Below, in pieces: positions 18,544 through 26,326 of a DNA stretch of 64,000 bases. Location: the NCBI RefSeq assembly GCF_026650985.1, contig NZ_CP086239.1, forward strand, positions 744,001 through 808,000, given 5' to 3'. This stretch comes from Clostridium estertheticum (lineage in GTDB: Bacteria; Bacillota; Clostridia; Clostridiales; Clostridiaceae). The notes under the pieces were generated by a model. The model saw nothing but the letters and a program-made list of their open reading frames with translations. It searched no databases and was not told where the DNA came from. The position numbers and the translations under genes were made by a program. Numbering within the stretch: position 1 is the first letter of the stretch; each line of letters opens with the position of its first letter.

Positions 18544-19809
18544 CTAGTTTTTATTTATGCTTGATATCTTCATTAAATCTTTTAGTTTTAACCGTTTGCC
18601 ATAGTGAAGAATAGCCGCGGAATATATTTTTATTGAAATCCAAGCTATAAAAGCAATAGTTATAACTAAGGAGAGGAGAGAAGCTGTAATTTGCCAAACA
18701 GGAACTTCTGTAGCTAAAATTCTAGAAGGCATGGAGAAAGGAGATGAAAATGGAATGATAGATGACACAATTGATACAGTTCCCTTTGGGACTGCAAGTG
18801 AAAAATTTCCCAAATAGAATGCAGCGATAGATATAAAGGATATTGGCATAAGAGCTGAGTTAACATCTTCAGCCTTACTAACTGTGGCTCCAGCAACTGC
18901 GTTCATCATGGCATATAGGAAATAACCTAATATGAAATATACAACTATCATTACAATACTAAAGGGCGTAAAACTTGAAAAATCAAGTGCTTGCCCACCT
19001 ATAGAAAAATTATCAGGGAAAGTTAATTTATAGGTTAGTAAACCAGTACATACAACCATAAATACTTGAACTAAACCAAGCAGACCCATAGCAGCACTTT
19101 TTCCAAGAATTATTATTGAAGGTTTTGTTGAAGTTACAAGAAGTTCCATTACTCTTGAAGTTTTCTCAGAAGCGATAGACATAGCCACTCCATAACCATA
19201 ATAATAAATTGAAAAGAAAAGCAATATACTTACAATCATACTTGATATAGAACTACCAATCTTCCCTTTTCCTAGTTCACTCACATTAAAGGAAACATCA
19301 GTTTGTAACATTTGGGTTATATTATGTGGAACCTTAGCTTCTTTTAGTAAGTTCGTTACAAAGTTGCTTTTTATATATTGACTTAGCGCAGAGGGGTCTA
19401 ATCCATCGCCAGATTGTTTAACTATATAATTAAAAGTGGGCACACCATTTTTCTCATCTAAAATTAGAAGAGCGTTATTTTCTTCTTTATTCACCTTGTT
19501 TTTGAGGAAATCAATGTTATTAGCAGTTTCAGGTTTAAATTTATACTGAGAAAAGACGGTGTTAAGTTTATTTAAATTTTCTTTTAAAATACCTTTAGAA
19601 TCAACTACAAATATAACTCCCTTGGTTTTGGTATTTGATGATTCTTGCTGCGTTTTGTTTTTCGAAGTATTATCAAAGCTTTTTATTATAGCTGGCATGC
19701 TAACAATAACTGCGGTTAATATAAGTGTTATTATAGTTGAAATAATAAATGACTTTTTTCTTGAATTTTCTTTAAAAGTATAATTTAAAACAGTAAAAAA
19801 TCCTCTCAT
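18544..19809 (-). CDS. ABC-2 type transporter permease (NatB-like)
   Basis: Membrane component of an ABC exporter, 421 residues. One N-terminal transmembrane segment (about 20-40) is followed by an extracytoplasmic loop of roughly 140 residues. About five more hydrophobic segments follow from residue 185 on, including MIVSILLFFSIYYYGYGVAM and the conserved SEKTSRVMELLVTSTKP. This is the NatB/ABC2_membrane_3 layout, with sodium or drug export as known roles in the family. It starts 2 bases after the end of the ATPase gene, so the two are cotranslated. The substrate cannot be read from sequence. Confidence 0.88.
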   Translation of the reverse strand: MRGFFTVLNYTFKENSRKKSFIISTIITLILTAVIVSMPAIIKSFDNTSKNKTQQESSNTKTKGVIFVVDSKGILKENLNKLNTVFSQYKFKPETANNIDFLKNKVNKEENNALLILDEKNGVPTFNYIVKQSGDGLDPSALSQYIKSNFVTNLLKEAKVPHNITQMLQTDVSFNVSELGKGKIGSSISSMIVSILLFFSIYYYGYGVAMSIASEKTSRVMELLVTSTKPSIIILGKSAAMGLLGLVQVFMVVCTGLLTYKLTFPDNFSIGGQALDFSSFTPFSIVMIVVYFILGYFLYAMMNAVAGATVSKAEDVNSALMPISFISIAAFYLGNFSLAVPKGTVSIVSSIIPFSSPFSMPSRILATEVPVWQITASLLSLVITIAFIAWISIKIYSAAILHYGKRLKLKDLMKISSINKN

Positions 19810-19811
19810 TG

Positions 19812-20702
19812 TTATTCACCTACCTTTTCAATAAATATTTCATGGAGAGAGGGTTCACGAATCTCAAATTTATCAAGTCTTATTTTCGATGATATAATTT
19901 CCCCCAGAAGACTATAGGCTTGCTCATCAGATTTAATTTTTAGCTCATATCCAGTAGCATTTTTTGATATAAGATTTATACCTCGGCCTTTAATAAGTGT
20001 TTCAATTTCTTCTTTGCAGTTAATTGTAAGGTTTGTTCTTCCATAACTGGATTTTATTTCTTTTAGATTTCCATTAAGAACTGTTTTCCCATCTTTTAGT
20101 ATTATAAGGTCTTCACAATAATCTTCAATGGACTCCATTTGGTGACTAGACATTATAATAAATTTACCCTTTTCAACTAATTCATAAATTACACTTTTAA
20201 ATAAATCAGCATTAACTGGATCAAGACCACTTAGAGGTTCATCTAAAATAATTAATTCAGGTTCGTGTATGAGCGCTGTTATAAATTGAATTTTTTGTTG
20301 ATTACCTTTAGATAATTGTTCCGCTGTAGAGTTTGAATATTCAGTCACTTTAAGTCTGTCGAACCAATAGTTTATGGCTTTTTTAACTGACTTTCCATCC
20401 ATTCCTCGAAGTTTTCCAAAATAAGAAAGCTGATCTACTATCTTAGCCTTAGGATATAATCCTCTTTCCTCTGGTAGATATCCGAATTTTACAGTTTCCC
20501 TTGTAACAGGTTTTCCATTCCATTGAATGCTACCATCATCTTTTTCAAGAATTCCTAAAATCATTCTTATGGTAGTGGTTTTTCCTGCACCATTTGTGCC
20601 AAGTAAACCAAATACACCTGGATTTTGAATTTTAAAAGAAATATGGTCTACTGCAGTCTTTTCACCAAAAGTTTTAACTAAGGATGATACATCTAATGAC
20701 AT
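19812..20702 (-). CDS. ABC transporter ATP-binding protein (NatA-like)
   Basis: ATPase partner of the adjacent permease, 296 residues. Walker A GTNGAGKTT lies near residues 35-43, the signature is EQLSKGNQQK, Walker B is LIILDEPLSGLDP, and the switch histidine is in MSSHQM. The C-terminal 80 residues form the DUF4162 extension common in ABC-2 ATPases. The start is preceded by an AGGGGG site that lies inside a perfect inverted repeat at 20705-20741, so expression may be controlled there. Confidence 0.92.
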   Translation of the reverse strand: MSLDVSSLVKTFGEKTAVDHISFKIQNPGVFGLLGTNGAGKTTTIRMILGILEKDDGSIQWNGKPVTRETVKFGYLPEERGLYPKAKIVDQLSYFGKLRGMDGKSVKKAINYWFDRLKVTEYSNSTAEQLSKGNQQKIQFITALIHEPELIILDEPLSGLDPVNADLFKSVIYELVEKGKFIIMSSHQMESIEDYCEDLIILKDGKTVLNGNLKEIKSSYGRTNLTINCKEEIETLIKGRGINLISKNATGYELKIKSDEQAYSLLGEIISSKIRLDKFEIREPSLHEIFIEKVGE

Positions 20703-20704
20703 TT

Positions 20705-20741
20705 TATAATCCCCCTCTGTATAGCTTATAGGGGGATTATA
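20705..20741 (-). promoter_or_regulatory. Perfect 12-base inverted repeat over the natA ribosome binding site
   Basis: TATAATCCCCCT at 20705-20716 and AGGGGGATTATA at 20730-20741 are perfect complements with a 13-base spacer. On the minus strand the upstream arm contains TATAAT, a possible -10 box, and the downstream arm contains the AGGGGG ribosome binding site three bases from the end of the repeat. It is either an operator for a dimeric regulator or a hairpin that hides the site. Confidence 0.6.
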
Positions 20742-20819
20742 TCATTATTTACAATAGTTTACTAATAATTAAGATTGATGGGACATTGATTTCACAAAAA
20801 ATAAATGTGCAGAAGTTAT

Positions 20820-22025
20820 TTATTTCGCAAGAAAATTCATAAACGTTGTAATGACACCCGCGTTACAAAAATCTATAAATAAACTGCCAACGAGTGGTAC
20901 AATAAAAAATGCTTTTGAAGAAGTCCCATATTTTGTTGTCATAGCTCCCATGTTAGCCATTGCATTTGGGGTGGCACCCATACCAAATCCACAGTTACCA
21001 GAAACAATTACTGCTGCATCATAATCTCTTCCCATAACATTGAAGGTTACAAAATAGCAAAACAATCCTGTAAGAATTGTCTGAGCGATTAACATTACTA
21101 TTAGAGGTAACGCTAAAGCTGATAATTGCCATAACTTTAAACCCATTAATGCCATAGTTAAGAATAAAGATAATGAAACTTCTCCTATTATATCAACTTC
21201 TTCTGAGTGAACTTTATATGCATTTGTACAATCAGATATATTTCTTAGAATTGCAGCTGCAAACATAGCTCCAATATATGATGGGAAAGTCATACCTGTT
21301 TCTTCTAAAACAATTGATATAATTGTACCTAGTCCCATAGCTAACAAAATCTGAGTTGCTGCGCCCATAAAATTATCATGACGGAGTGGTTTTTCGTTGC
21401 TTTCTTTTGTTTCAACAAATTGATTATGTGCATTTGAATTAATTTTCATAGGGTACGAAAGATTATTTTTTTCTATTAATCTTTTTCCTATGGGTCCACC
21501 AATGATGCTTCCCATAACTAAACCAAATGTTGCTGATGCAAGTGCCACAGTGGTTGCACCTATGGCACCCGCTTTTTCAAATATTGGACCAAAGGCACCT
21601 GCAGTTCCATGACCACCTACCATAGGAACAGACGCGGTAGAAAGACCGATAAGCGGATTTAAACCAAACATTTTAGCAAGTGTGACACCTGTAATATCTT
21701 GAAGAACACACAATATTACGGATATACCTAAAAATATTAAAACCCCTTTTCCGCCTTTTTTTAGTAATTTAAGGCTTGCGGTAAGTCCGATAGTTGTAAA
21801 GAATACTGTCATAAATAATTTTTGAAGTGTTATATCCATATCAAAAATTAATAGGTTACTCATTTTTAATATTAAAGTTATTATTGCAAAGATTAATCCC
21901 CCAATCACCGGTGCGGGGATACAGTATTTATCTAAGAAAGCAAGTTTGTTTTTAATCCTTTGTCCTATAAATAGGACAACAACAGCAAGGGATGCTGCTT
22001 GAACCATGTCTAATTTTAAAGCCAT
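20820..22025 (-). CDS. gltS: Sodium/glutamate symporter GltS
   Basis: Inner-membrane sodium-coupled glutamate carrier, 401 residues, with about ten hydrophobic segments. Family features include IPAPVIGGLIFAI near residue 36, the first repeat loop GLSTASVPMVGGHGTAGAFG and the second GNCGFGMGATPNAMANM, which form the two glycine-rich re-entrant loops of GltS. AGGAGGT lies just before ATG 22025; an upstream in-frame ATG at 22073 lacks support. It is divergent from the 5-oxoprolinase operon, whose product is glutamate. An AT-only stem overlaps its stop codon and may terminate the transcript. Confidence 0.93.
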   Translation of the reverse strand: MALKLDMVQAASLAVVVLFIGQRIKNKLAFLDKYCIPAPVIGGLIFAIITLILKMSNLLIFDMDITLQKLFMTVFFTTIGLTASLKLLKKGGKGVLIFLGISVILCVLQDITGVTLAKMFGLNPLIGLSTASVPMVGGHGTAGAFGPIFEKAGAIGATTVALASATFGLVMGSIIGGPIGKRLIEKNNLSYPMKINSNAHNQFVETKESNEKPLRHDNFMGAATQILLAMGLGTIISIVLEETGMTFPSYIGAMFAAAILRNISDCTNAYKVHSEEVDIIGEVSLSLFLTMALMGLKLWQLSALALPLIVMLIAQTILTGLFCYFVTFNVMGRDYDAAVIVSGNCGFGMGATPNAMANMGAMTTKYGTSSKAFFIVPLVGSLFIDFCNAGVITTFMNFLAK

Positions 22026-22141
22026 TTTATTACCTCCTAGTATAATGTGTTTGTAAGTATTGGTAATAAACAAGCCATAATAACTACTAATGTCATCACT
22101 AAAATCTTATTTAATGTTTTAAACTCACAAATTAATTTTAA

Positions 22142-22256
22142 TCTTATCTTAATCCAACAAATAAAAAAGCGGAGAAGGGTTTTCTACAAAGACTGTGTTA
22201 AATGGAGTTAACAGTCATGTATTTTCTAACTCTTTTCCGTTTGATTTAGGATAAGA
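22142..22256. other. 115-base imperfect palindrome, possible structured RNA
   Basis: Three nested helices on the plus strand. TCTTATCTTAA (22142-22152) pairs with TTTAGGATAAGA (one G-U). GCGGAGAAGGGTT (22169-22181) pairs with AACTCTTTTCCGT (22228-22240; 13 pairs, three G-U). GACTG/TTAA (22191-22201) pairs with TTAACAGTC (22208-22216) around a six-base loop. The G-U pairs become mismatches on the minus strand, which favours plus-strand RNA. It matches no riboswitch I recognise. Confidence 0.5.
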
Positions 22257-22286
22257 AGTATGTGATCTTAATTATAAAGACTCACA

Positions 22287-22302
22287 TTGTTAATTGTAAC
22301 AA
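22287..22302. promoter_or_regulatory. 16-base dyad, candidate operator
   Basis: TTGTTA and TAACAA are perfect complements with a four-base spacer ATTG. The half-sites resemble Rex-type ones but the dyad is two bases shorter. Its place in the divergent region suggests control of gltS, pxpA or both. Confidence 0.35.
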
Positions 22303-22495
22303 ACATAACGAGATTATGAAAGTGAAAAATCATAGGAAATAAAAAAGTCATAATCATACTGTTAAAATGTATATATGTACGGTATACTTATTAAAAAATA
22401 AGATGATTTAATTGTAATCAGCATTATAGTTGGGAATTTTTAGCTATTTACAGTTTCTATGTTATAAGGAAACTACACAAAGGAGAATAAACAAT

Positions 22496-23269
22496 ATGAG
22501 TAAAATAATTGATTTAAATAGTGATGTAGGAGAAAGTTTTGGAGCTTACAAAATTGGACTTGATAAAGAGGTGCTTAAATATGTATCATCAGCTAATATT
22601 GCTTGTGGATGGCATGCAGGTGACCCTATTGTTATGAGGGATACTGTTGGGGCAGCTTTTAAAAATAGTGTAGGTATTGGCGCACATCCTGGATTTTTTG
22701 ATGTTATGGGTTTTGGGAGAAGGAATATGACAGTATCTCCGGACGAGATAAAGCAGTACACAATATATCAGCTTGGAGCTTTATATGGTTTCGTAAAATC
22801 AGCAGGTGCGAAAATGCAGCATGTAAAACCTCATGGAGCAATGTACAATATGGCAGCTAAGGATAGTAAATTAGCTCAGGCTATTATAGAAGGTATATGG
22901 GAAGTGGATAGAGATTTGATAGTTCTTGGGTCTTCCGGAAGCGAAATGATAAAGGCAGCAAAAGAAAAAGGGTTAAAGGCTGCAAACGAAATTTTTGCAG
23001 ACCGGGCATATAATTCTGATGGAACCCTTGTTGCAAGAAGCCTTCCCGGTGCAATGATTCTAGACACGAATATAGCTATTTCGAGGGTGATTAGAATGGT
23101 AACAGAGGGAAAAGTGACAGCAATAAGTGGTGAAGATGTGGACATAAAGGCAGATTCCATATGCGTTCATGGAGATAATCCAGAGGCAACACAGTTTGTG
23201 AAGCTTATAAGGGAAGAACTATTCAAAGCTAAAGTTGAGATAAAACCACTTAGTCAATTTATTACATAG
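22496..23269 (+). CDS. pxpA: 5-oxoprolinase subunit A (LamB/YcsF family)
   Basis: Subunit of the PxpABC complex, which uses ATP to open 5-oxoproline (pyroglutamate) to glutamate. The 257-residue protein starts [19 protein letters not shown] and contains [12 protein letters not shown] (near residue 37), IGAHPGFFD and [10 protein letters not shown], all LamB/YcsF signatures. ATG 22496 is preceded by AAGGAG at 22480-22485. It is the first gene of an operon with pxpB and pxpC, the other two subunits. Confidence 0.94.
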   Translation: MSKIIDLNSDVGESFGAYKIGLDKEVLKYVSSANIACGWHAGDPIVMRDTVGAAFKNSVGIGAHPGFFDVMGFGRRNMTVSPDEIKQYTIYQLGALYGFVKSAGAKMQHVKPHGAMYNMAAKDSKLAQAIIEGIWEVDRDLIVLGSSGSEMIKAAKEKGLKAANEIFADRAYNSDGTLVARSLPGAMILDTNIAISRVIRMVTEGKVTAISGEDVDIKADSICVHGDNPEATQFVKLIREELFKAKVEIKPLSQFIT

Positions 23270-23284
23270 GAGGAAAATTTATTT

Positions 23285-24502
23285 ATGAGTAATAATTTAA
23301 ACACAAAAGATAAAAAGAAAAGTAATGTTGGGGTACTGATTGGAGCAGCATTCATTATGGCTACATCCGCTATAGGGCCAGGATTTCTGACTCAAACTGC
23401 GGTATTTACAGAATCGCTTAAAGCTAACCTGGGGTTTGTCATACTTCTTGTTATTATTATAGATCTTATAGCACAGCTAAATATATGGCAGATTATTGGT
23501 GTATCAGGACTTAGGGCTCAGGACATTGCAAACAAGATGGTACCCGGTCTTGGTATTTTTCTAGCAGTGCTTATAACTATTGGGGGATTTGCATTTTGTA
23601 TAGGAAATATTTCAGGTGCGGCTCTTGGTCTTAATGTATTATTCGGGCTGAACACTAAAATAGGTGCTATTATTAGCTGTGGTATAGGTATTATACTGTT
23701 TAGTTCTAAAGAAGCTGGAAAAGCAATGGACATTTTTGCAAAGGTACTCGGTGTTGGTACATTGTTACTTGTAGCATATGTGGCATTTAGAACTCATCCT
23801 CCAGTTGGAGAGATGATTTTACGGACATTTGTACCAACCAAGGTTACATTCTTGCCATTGCTAACTCTTGTCGGTGGAACAGTAGGTGGATATATATGTT
23901 TTTCAGGAGGGCACAGACTAATAGACGCTGGCATTACAGGAGAGGAACATGTGAAAGAAATAACCAAAAGTTCAGTACTTGCTATATCGTTAGCATCACT
24001 TATGAGGATACTTCTTTTCGCTGCGATTCTTGGGGTTGTTGTAAACATTGGTAAGCCACTTGGTACTGTAAATCCAGCAGCTGAAGCATTTAGACTTGGA
24101 GCGGGTAATCTGGGTTATAAGTTGTTTGGAGTTATACTCTTTTCAGCTGGTTTAACTGCAATGGTTGGGTCATCTTATACAACTTTATCATTTTTAAAAA
24201 CACTCGCACCGGTTTTTGAAAAACATACGTCAAAATGTATAATAGGCTTTATTACTATATGTACATTGGTGTTCCTAATGATAGGTAAGCCTGTAAAGTT
24301 ACTTGTGCTAGCAGGTTCATTAAATGGTTTGATTCTTCCAATTTCCCTTGGAATAATACTTATCGCATCAACTAGAAAAAATATTGTAGGAGATCATTAT
24401 AAGCATTCAAAGTTGCTCATGTATTTGGGTTATATTGTTGTAATATTAGCAGTTGTTGCGGGTTATATGTCATTGGGTGGAATAGCTGAATTATTTAAAT
24501 AA
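23285..24502 (+). CDS. NRAMP-related membrane transporter (YcsG-like)
   Basis: Membrane protein of 405 residues with about eleven hydrophobic segments and an N-terminal cytoplasmic lysine-rich tail. The opening helix has SAIGPGFLTQ (residues 28-37), as in NRAMP carriers. The DPGN metal-binding motif of helix 1 is replaced by TESL (about residues 42-45). The MPH motif of helix 6 is also absent, where the sequence reads GGTVGGYICFSGGHRL (from about 197). It is therefore an NRAMP-fold relative with a different substrate, like YcsG, which is encoded beside 5-oxoprolinase genes in Bacillus. 5-Oxoproline uptake is a context-based guess. Confidence 0.82.
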   Translation: MSNNLNTKDKKKSNVGVLIGAAFIMATSAIGPGFLTQTAVFTESLKANLGFVILLVIIIDLIAQLNIWQIIGVSGLRAQDIANKMVPGLGIFLAVLITIGGFAFCIGNISGAALGLNVLFGLNTKIGAIISCGIGIILFSSKEAGKAMDIFAKVLGVGTLLLVAYVAFRTHPPVGEMILRTFVPTKVTFLPLLTLVGGTVGGYICFSGGHRLIDAGITGEEHVKEITKSSVLAISLASLMRILLFAAILGVVVNIGKPLGTVNPAAEAFRLGAGNLGYKLFGVILFSAGLTAMVGSSYTTLSFLKTLAPVFEKHTSKCIIGFITICTLVFLMIGKPVKLLVLAGSLNGLILPISLGIILIASTRKNIVGDHYKHSKLLMYLGYIVVILAVVAGYMSLGGIAELFK

Positions 24503-24518
24503 GGGGTGAAAATACAAT

Positions 24519-25253
24519 ATGTATGAAGAGGTTAAGTATTTAATCGCCGGAGATAGGGCTTTAGTTGTGGAATTTGGAGATAAAATTGAAGAACAGGTAA
24601 ACTCAAAAATAAGAAGCCTTACAATAGCAATGGAGAGGGCAGGCATTGTAGGAATAAACGAGATTATTCCTACATACAGGTCACTTATGGTGATTTATGA
24701 CCCTATGATAATGGAATTAGATAATCTTATAGGTATGATAAAATCAATTATATCAAAGATGCACGAATTGAAACTTCCAGATGCTAAAGTTATAGAAGTG
24801 CCAACACTTTATGGTGGAGAGTATGGTCCCGATATTGACTTTGTGGCAAAGCACAATAAAATATCAGTAGATGAAGTGATAAAAATTCACACAAGTGTGG
24901 AGTATTTAATTTATATGATTGGGTTTACACCTGGATTTCCATACCTTGGAGGAATGAGTGATAAAATAGAGGCCCCTAGGCTTCAAAATCCAAGAACTAA
25001 AATACCTGCCCAAAGTGTAGGAATTGCAGGTAAACAGACGGGTATATATCCTATAGAAAGCCCTGGAGGGTGGCAATTAATTGGCAGAACTCCTGTTAAA
25101 TTGTATGATCCCTTTCGAGAGGACCCTGTATTATTAAATGCGGGCGATTATATAAAATTTGTACAGATAGATGAAAATGAATACAAAAATATTGAAGCTT
25201 TAGAGAGAGACGGAAAATATAAAGTAATTATAAGAGAGAAGTTAAGAAGGTGA
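24519..25253 (+). CDS. pxpB: 5-oxoprolinase subunit B (KipI-like)
   Basis: The 244-residue protein belongs to the KipI/PxpB family. Seen motifs are LIAGDRALVVEFGD at the start, EVPTLYGGEYGPDIDFVA (about 88-105), YMIGFTPGFPYLGGM (about 131-145) and ESPGGWQLIGRTP (about 184). It works with PxpA and PxpC in ATP-dependent ring opening of 5-oxoproline. Its stop lies 4 bases before pxpC, and the AAGGTGA overlapping its end serves as the pxpC ribosome binding site. In Bacillus the homologue KipI also inhibits sporulation kinase KinA; that role is not implied here. Confidence 0.94.
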   Translation: MYEEVKYLIAGDRALVVEFGDKIEEQVNSKIRSLTIAMERAGIVGINEIIPTYRSLMVIYDPMIMELDNLIGMIKSIISKMHELKLPDAKVIEVPTLYGGEYGPDIDFVAKHNKISVDEVIKIHTSVEYLIYMIGFTPGFPYLGGMSDKIEAPRLQNPRTKIPAQSVGIAGKQTGIYPIESPGGWQLIGRTPVKLYDPFREDPVLLNAGDYIKFVQIDENEYKNIEALERDGKYKVIIREKLRR

Positions 25254-25257
25254 GTAT

Positions 25258-26292
25258 ATGACAATAATGAAAATATTAAAGCCAGGTATGTATACTACAA
25301 TTCAGGATATTGGTAGGTATAATTATCAAAAATCCGGTATGTCGGTTTCCGGTGCTATGGATCAATTCTCACTAAGAGTGGCTAATATTCTTGTTGGGAA
25401 TAAGGATAGCGAGGCATGTTTAGAAGCTACTCTTTTCGGCCTTAAAATAAAATTTAAGGGTGATGCCTTGATTGCAGTTACAGGTGCCAATCTTATGCCA
25501 AGGATAAATAACAAGGCTATAGATATGTGGTCTGGAATTAAGGTGTTAGATGGTGATGAACTTTCTTTTGAAACCGCTCAAAGTGGGTGCAGGAGTTATA
25601 TAGCAATCGAGCATGGCATTGACGTGCCAGAGGTTATGGGTAGCAAGGCTACGTATGTGAAGGGCAAAGTAGGAGGATTTCAGGGAAGAATGCTGAAGGC
25701 TGGCGACGAGATTAAGATTGGAGCTTCAGCAGAAAATGAGTTTACTAGTATCAAAAAGCTTCCAATTGAGTTAATACCATTGTACTACAAGGATAATACT
25801 GTAAGAGTGGTACTTGGTCCTCAGGATGATTATTTTACGGTAGATGGTATAAATACATTTTTTGATTGTGAGTATAAAGTAACAAGTGAAGCTGATAGAA
25901 TGGGATACCGATTATCTGGTCCTAAAGTTTCACATATTACTTCGGCAGATATTATATCTGATGGAATAACCATGGGGTCTGTGCAGATTCCAGGAGATGG
26001 GGCTCCAATAATTATGATGGCTGATAGGCAAACTACTGGTGGATATACGAAAATTGCCACAATAATAACTCCTGATATAAACATAGTTGGACAGTTAAAA
26101 CCTGGTGACAGTATCAGGTTTAAATTAATAAGTATTGAGGAAGCTCATATAATATATAGAAAATATATGAAAGACTTTGATTTCATAAGAGAAAGTATGA
26201 CAAAAGTGGGATGCGACGCAATAACTAGTGAAAAGTTTAAAGTAAGGGTAAATAATAAAGAGTATGAAGTAATCGTACAGGAAATTAAGTAA
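25258..26292 (+). CDS. pxpC: 5-oxoprolinase subunit C (KipA-like)
   Basis: The 344-residue protein of the biotin-dependent carboxyltransferase-like AHS2 family, partner of PxpB. It has LKPGMYTTIQDIGRY at the start, KSGMSVSGAMDQFSLR, LVGNKDSEACLE, SEADRMGYRLSGP and GDGAPIIMMADRQTTGGYTK, all conserved in PxpC. Despite the family name no biotin domain is present. ATG 25258 lies five bases after AAGGTG at the end of pxpB. The next gene, a true carboxyltransferase, follows after 34 bases with its own strong ribosome binding site. Confidence 0.94.
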   Translation: MTIMKILKPGMYTTIQDIGRYNYQKSGMSVSGAMDQFSLRVANILVGNKDSEACLEATLFGLKIKFKGDALIAVTGANLMPRINNKAIDMWSGIKVLDGDELSFETAQSGCRSYIAIEHGIDVPEVMGSKATYVKGKVGGFQGRMLKAGDEIKIGASAENEFTSIKKLPIELIPLYYKDNTVRVVLGPQDDYFTVDGINTFFDCEYKVTSEADRMGYRLSGPKVSHITSADIISDGITMGSVQIPGDGAPIIMMADRQTTGGYTKIATIITPDINIVGQLKPGDSIRFKLISIEEAHIIYRKYMKDFDFIRESMTKVGCDAITSEKFKVRVNNKEYEVIVQEIK

Positions 26293-26326
26293 TTAAGAAA
26301 AACGAACTCTTAGGAGGGATAAAATA

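Larger units (their letters stand above)
22026..22495. other. 470-base divergent intergenic region gltS / pxpA
   Basis: No gene seen. It contains a 115-base imperfect palindrome (22142-22256) and a 16-base inverted repeat TTGTTA-ATTG-TAACAA at 22287-22302, annotated separately. No convincing -35/-10 pair could be assigned on either strand. A short CTTATT/AATAAG hairpin lies near 22388-22403. Confidence 0.6.

Noticed and set aside
22026-22495. T-box, c-di-GMP or other known riboswitch in the gltS-pxpA gap.
   Set aside because: None of the conserved core sequences of those families is present in the palindrome or around it.
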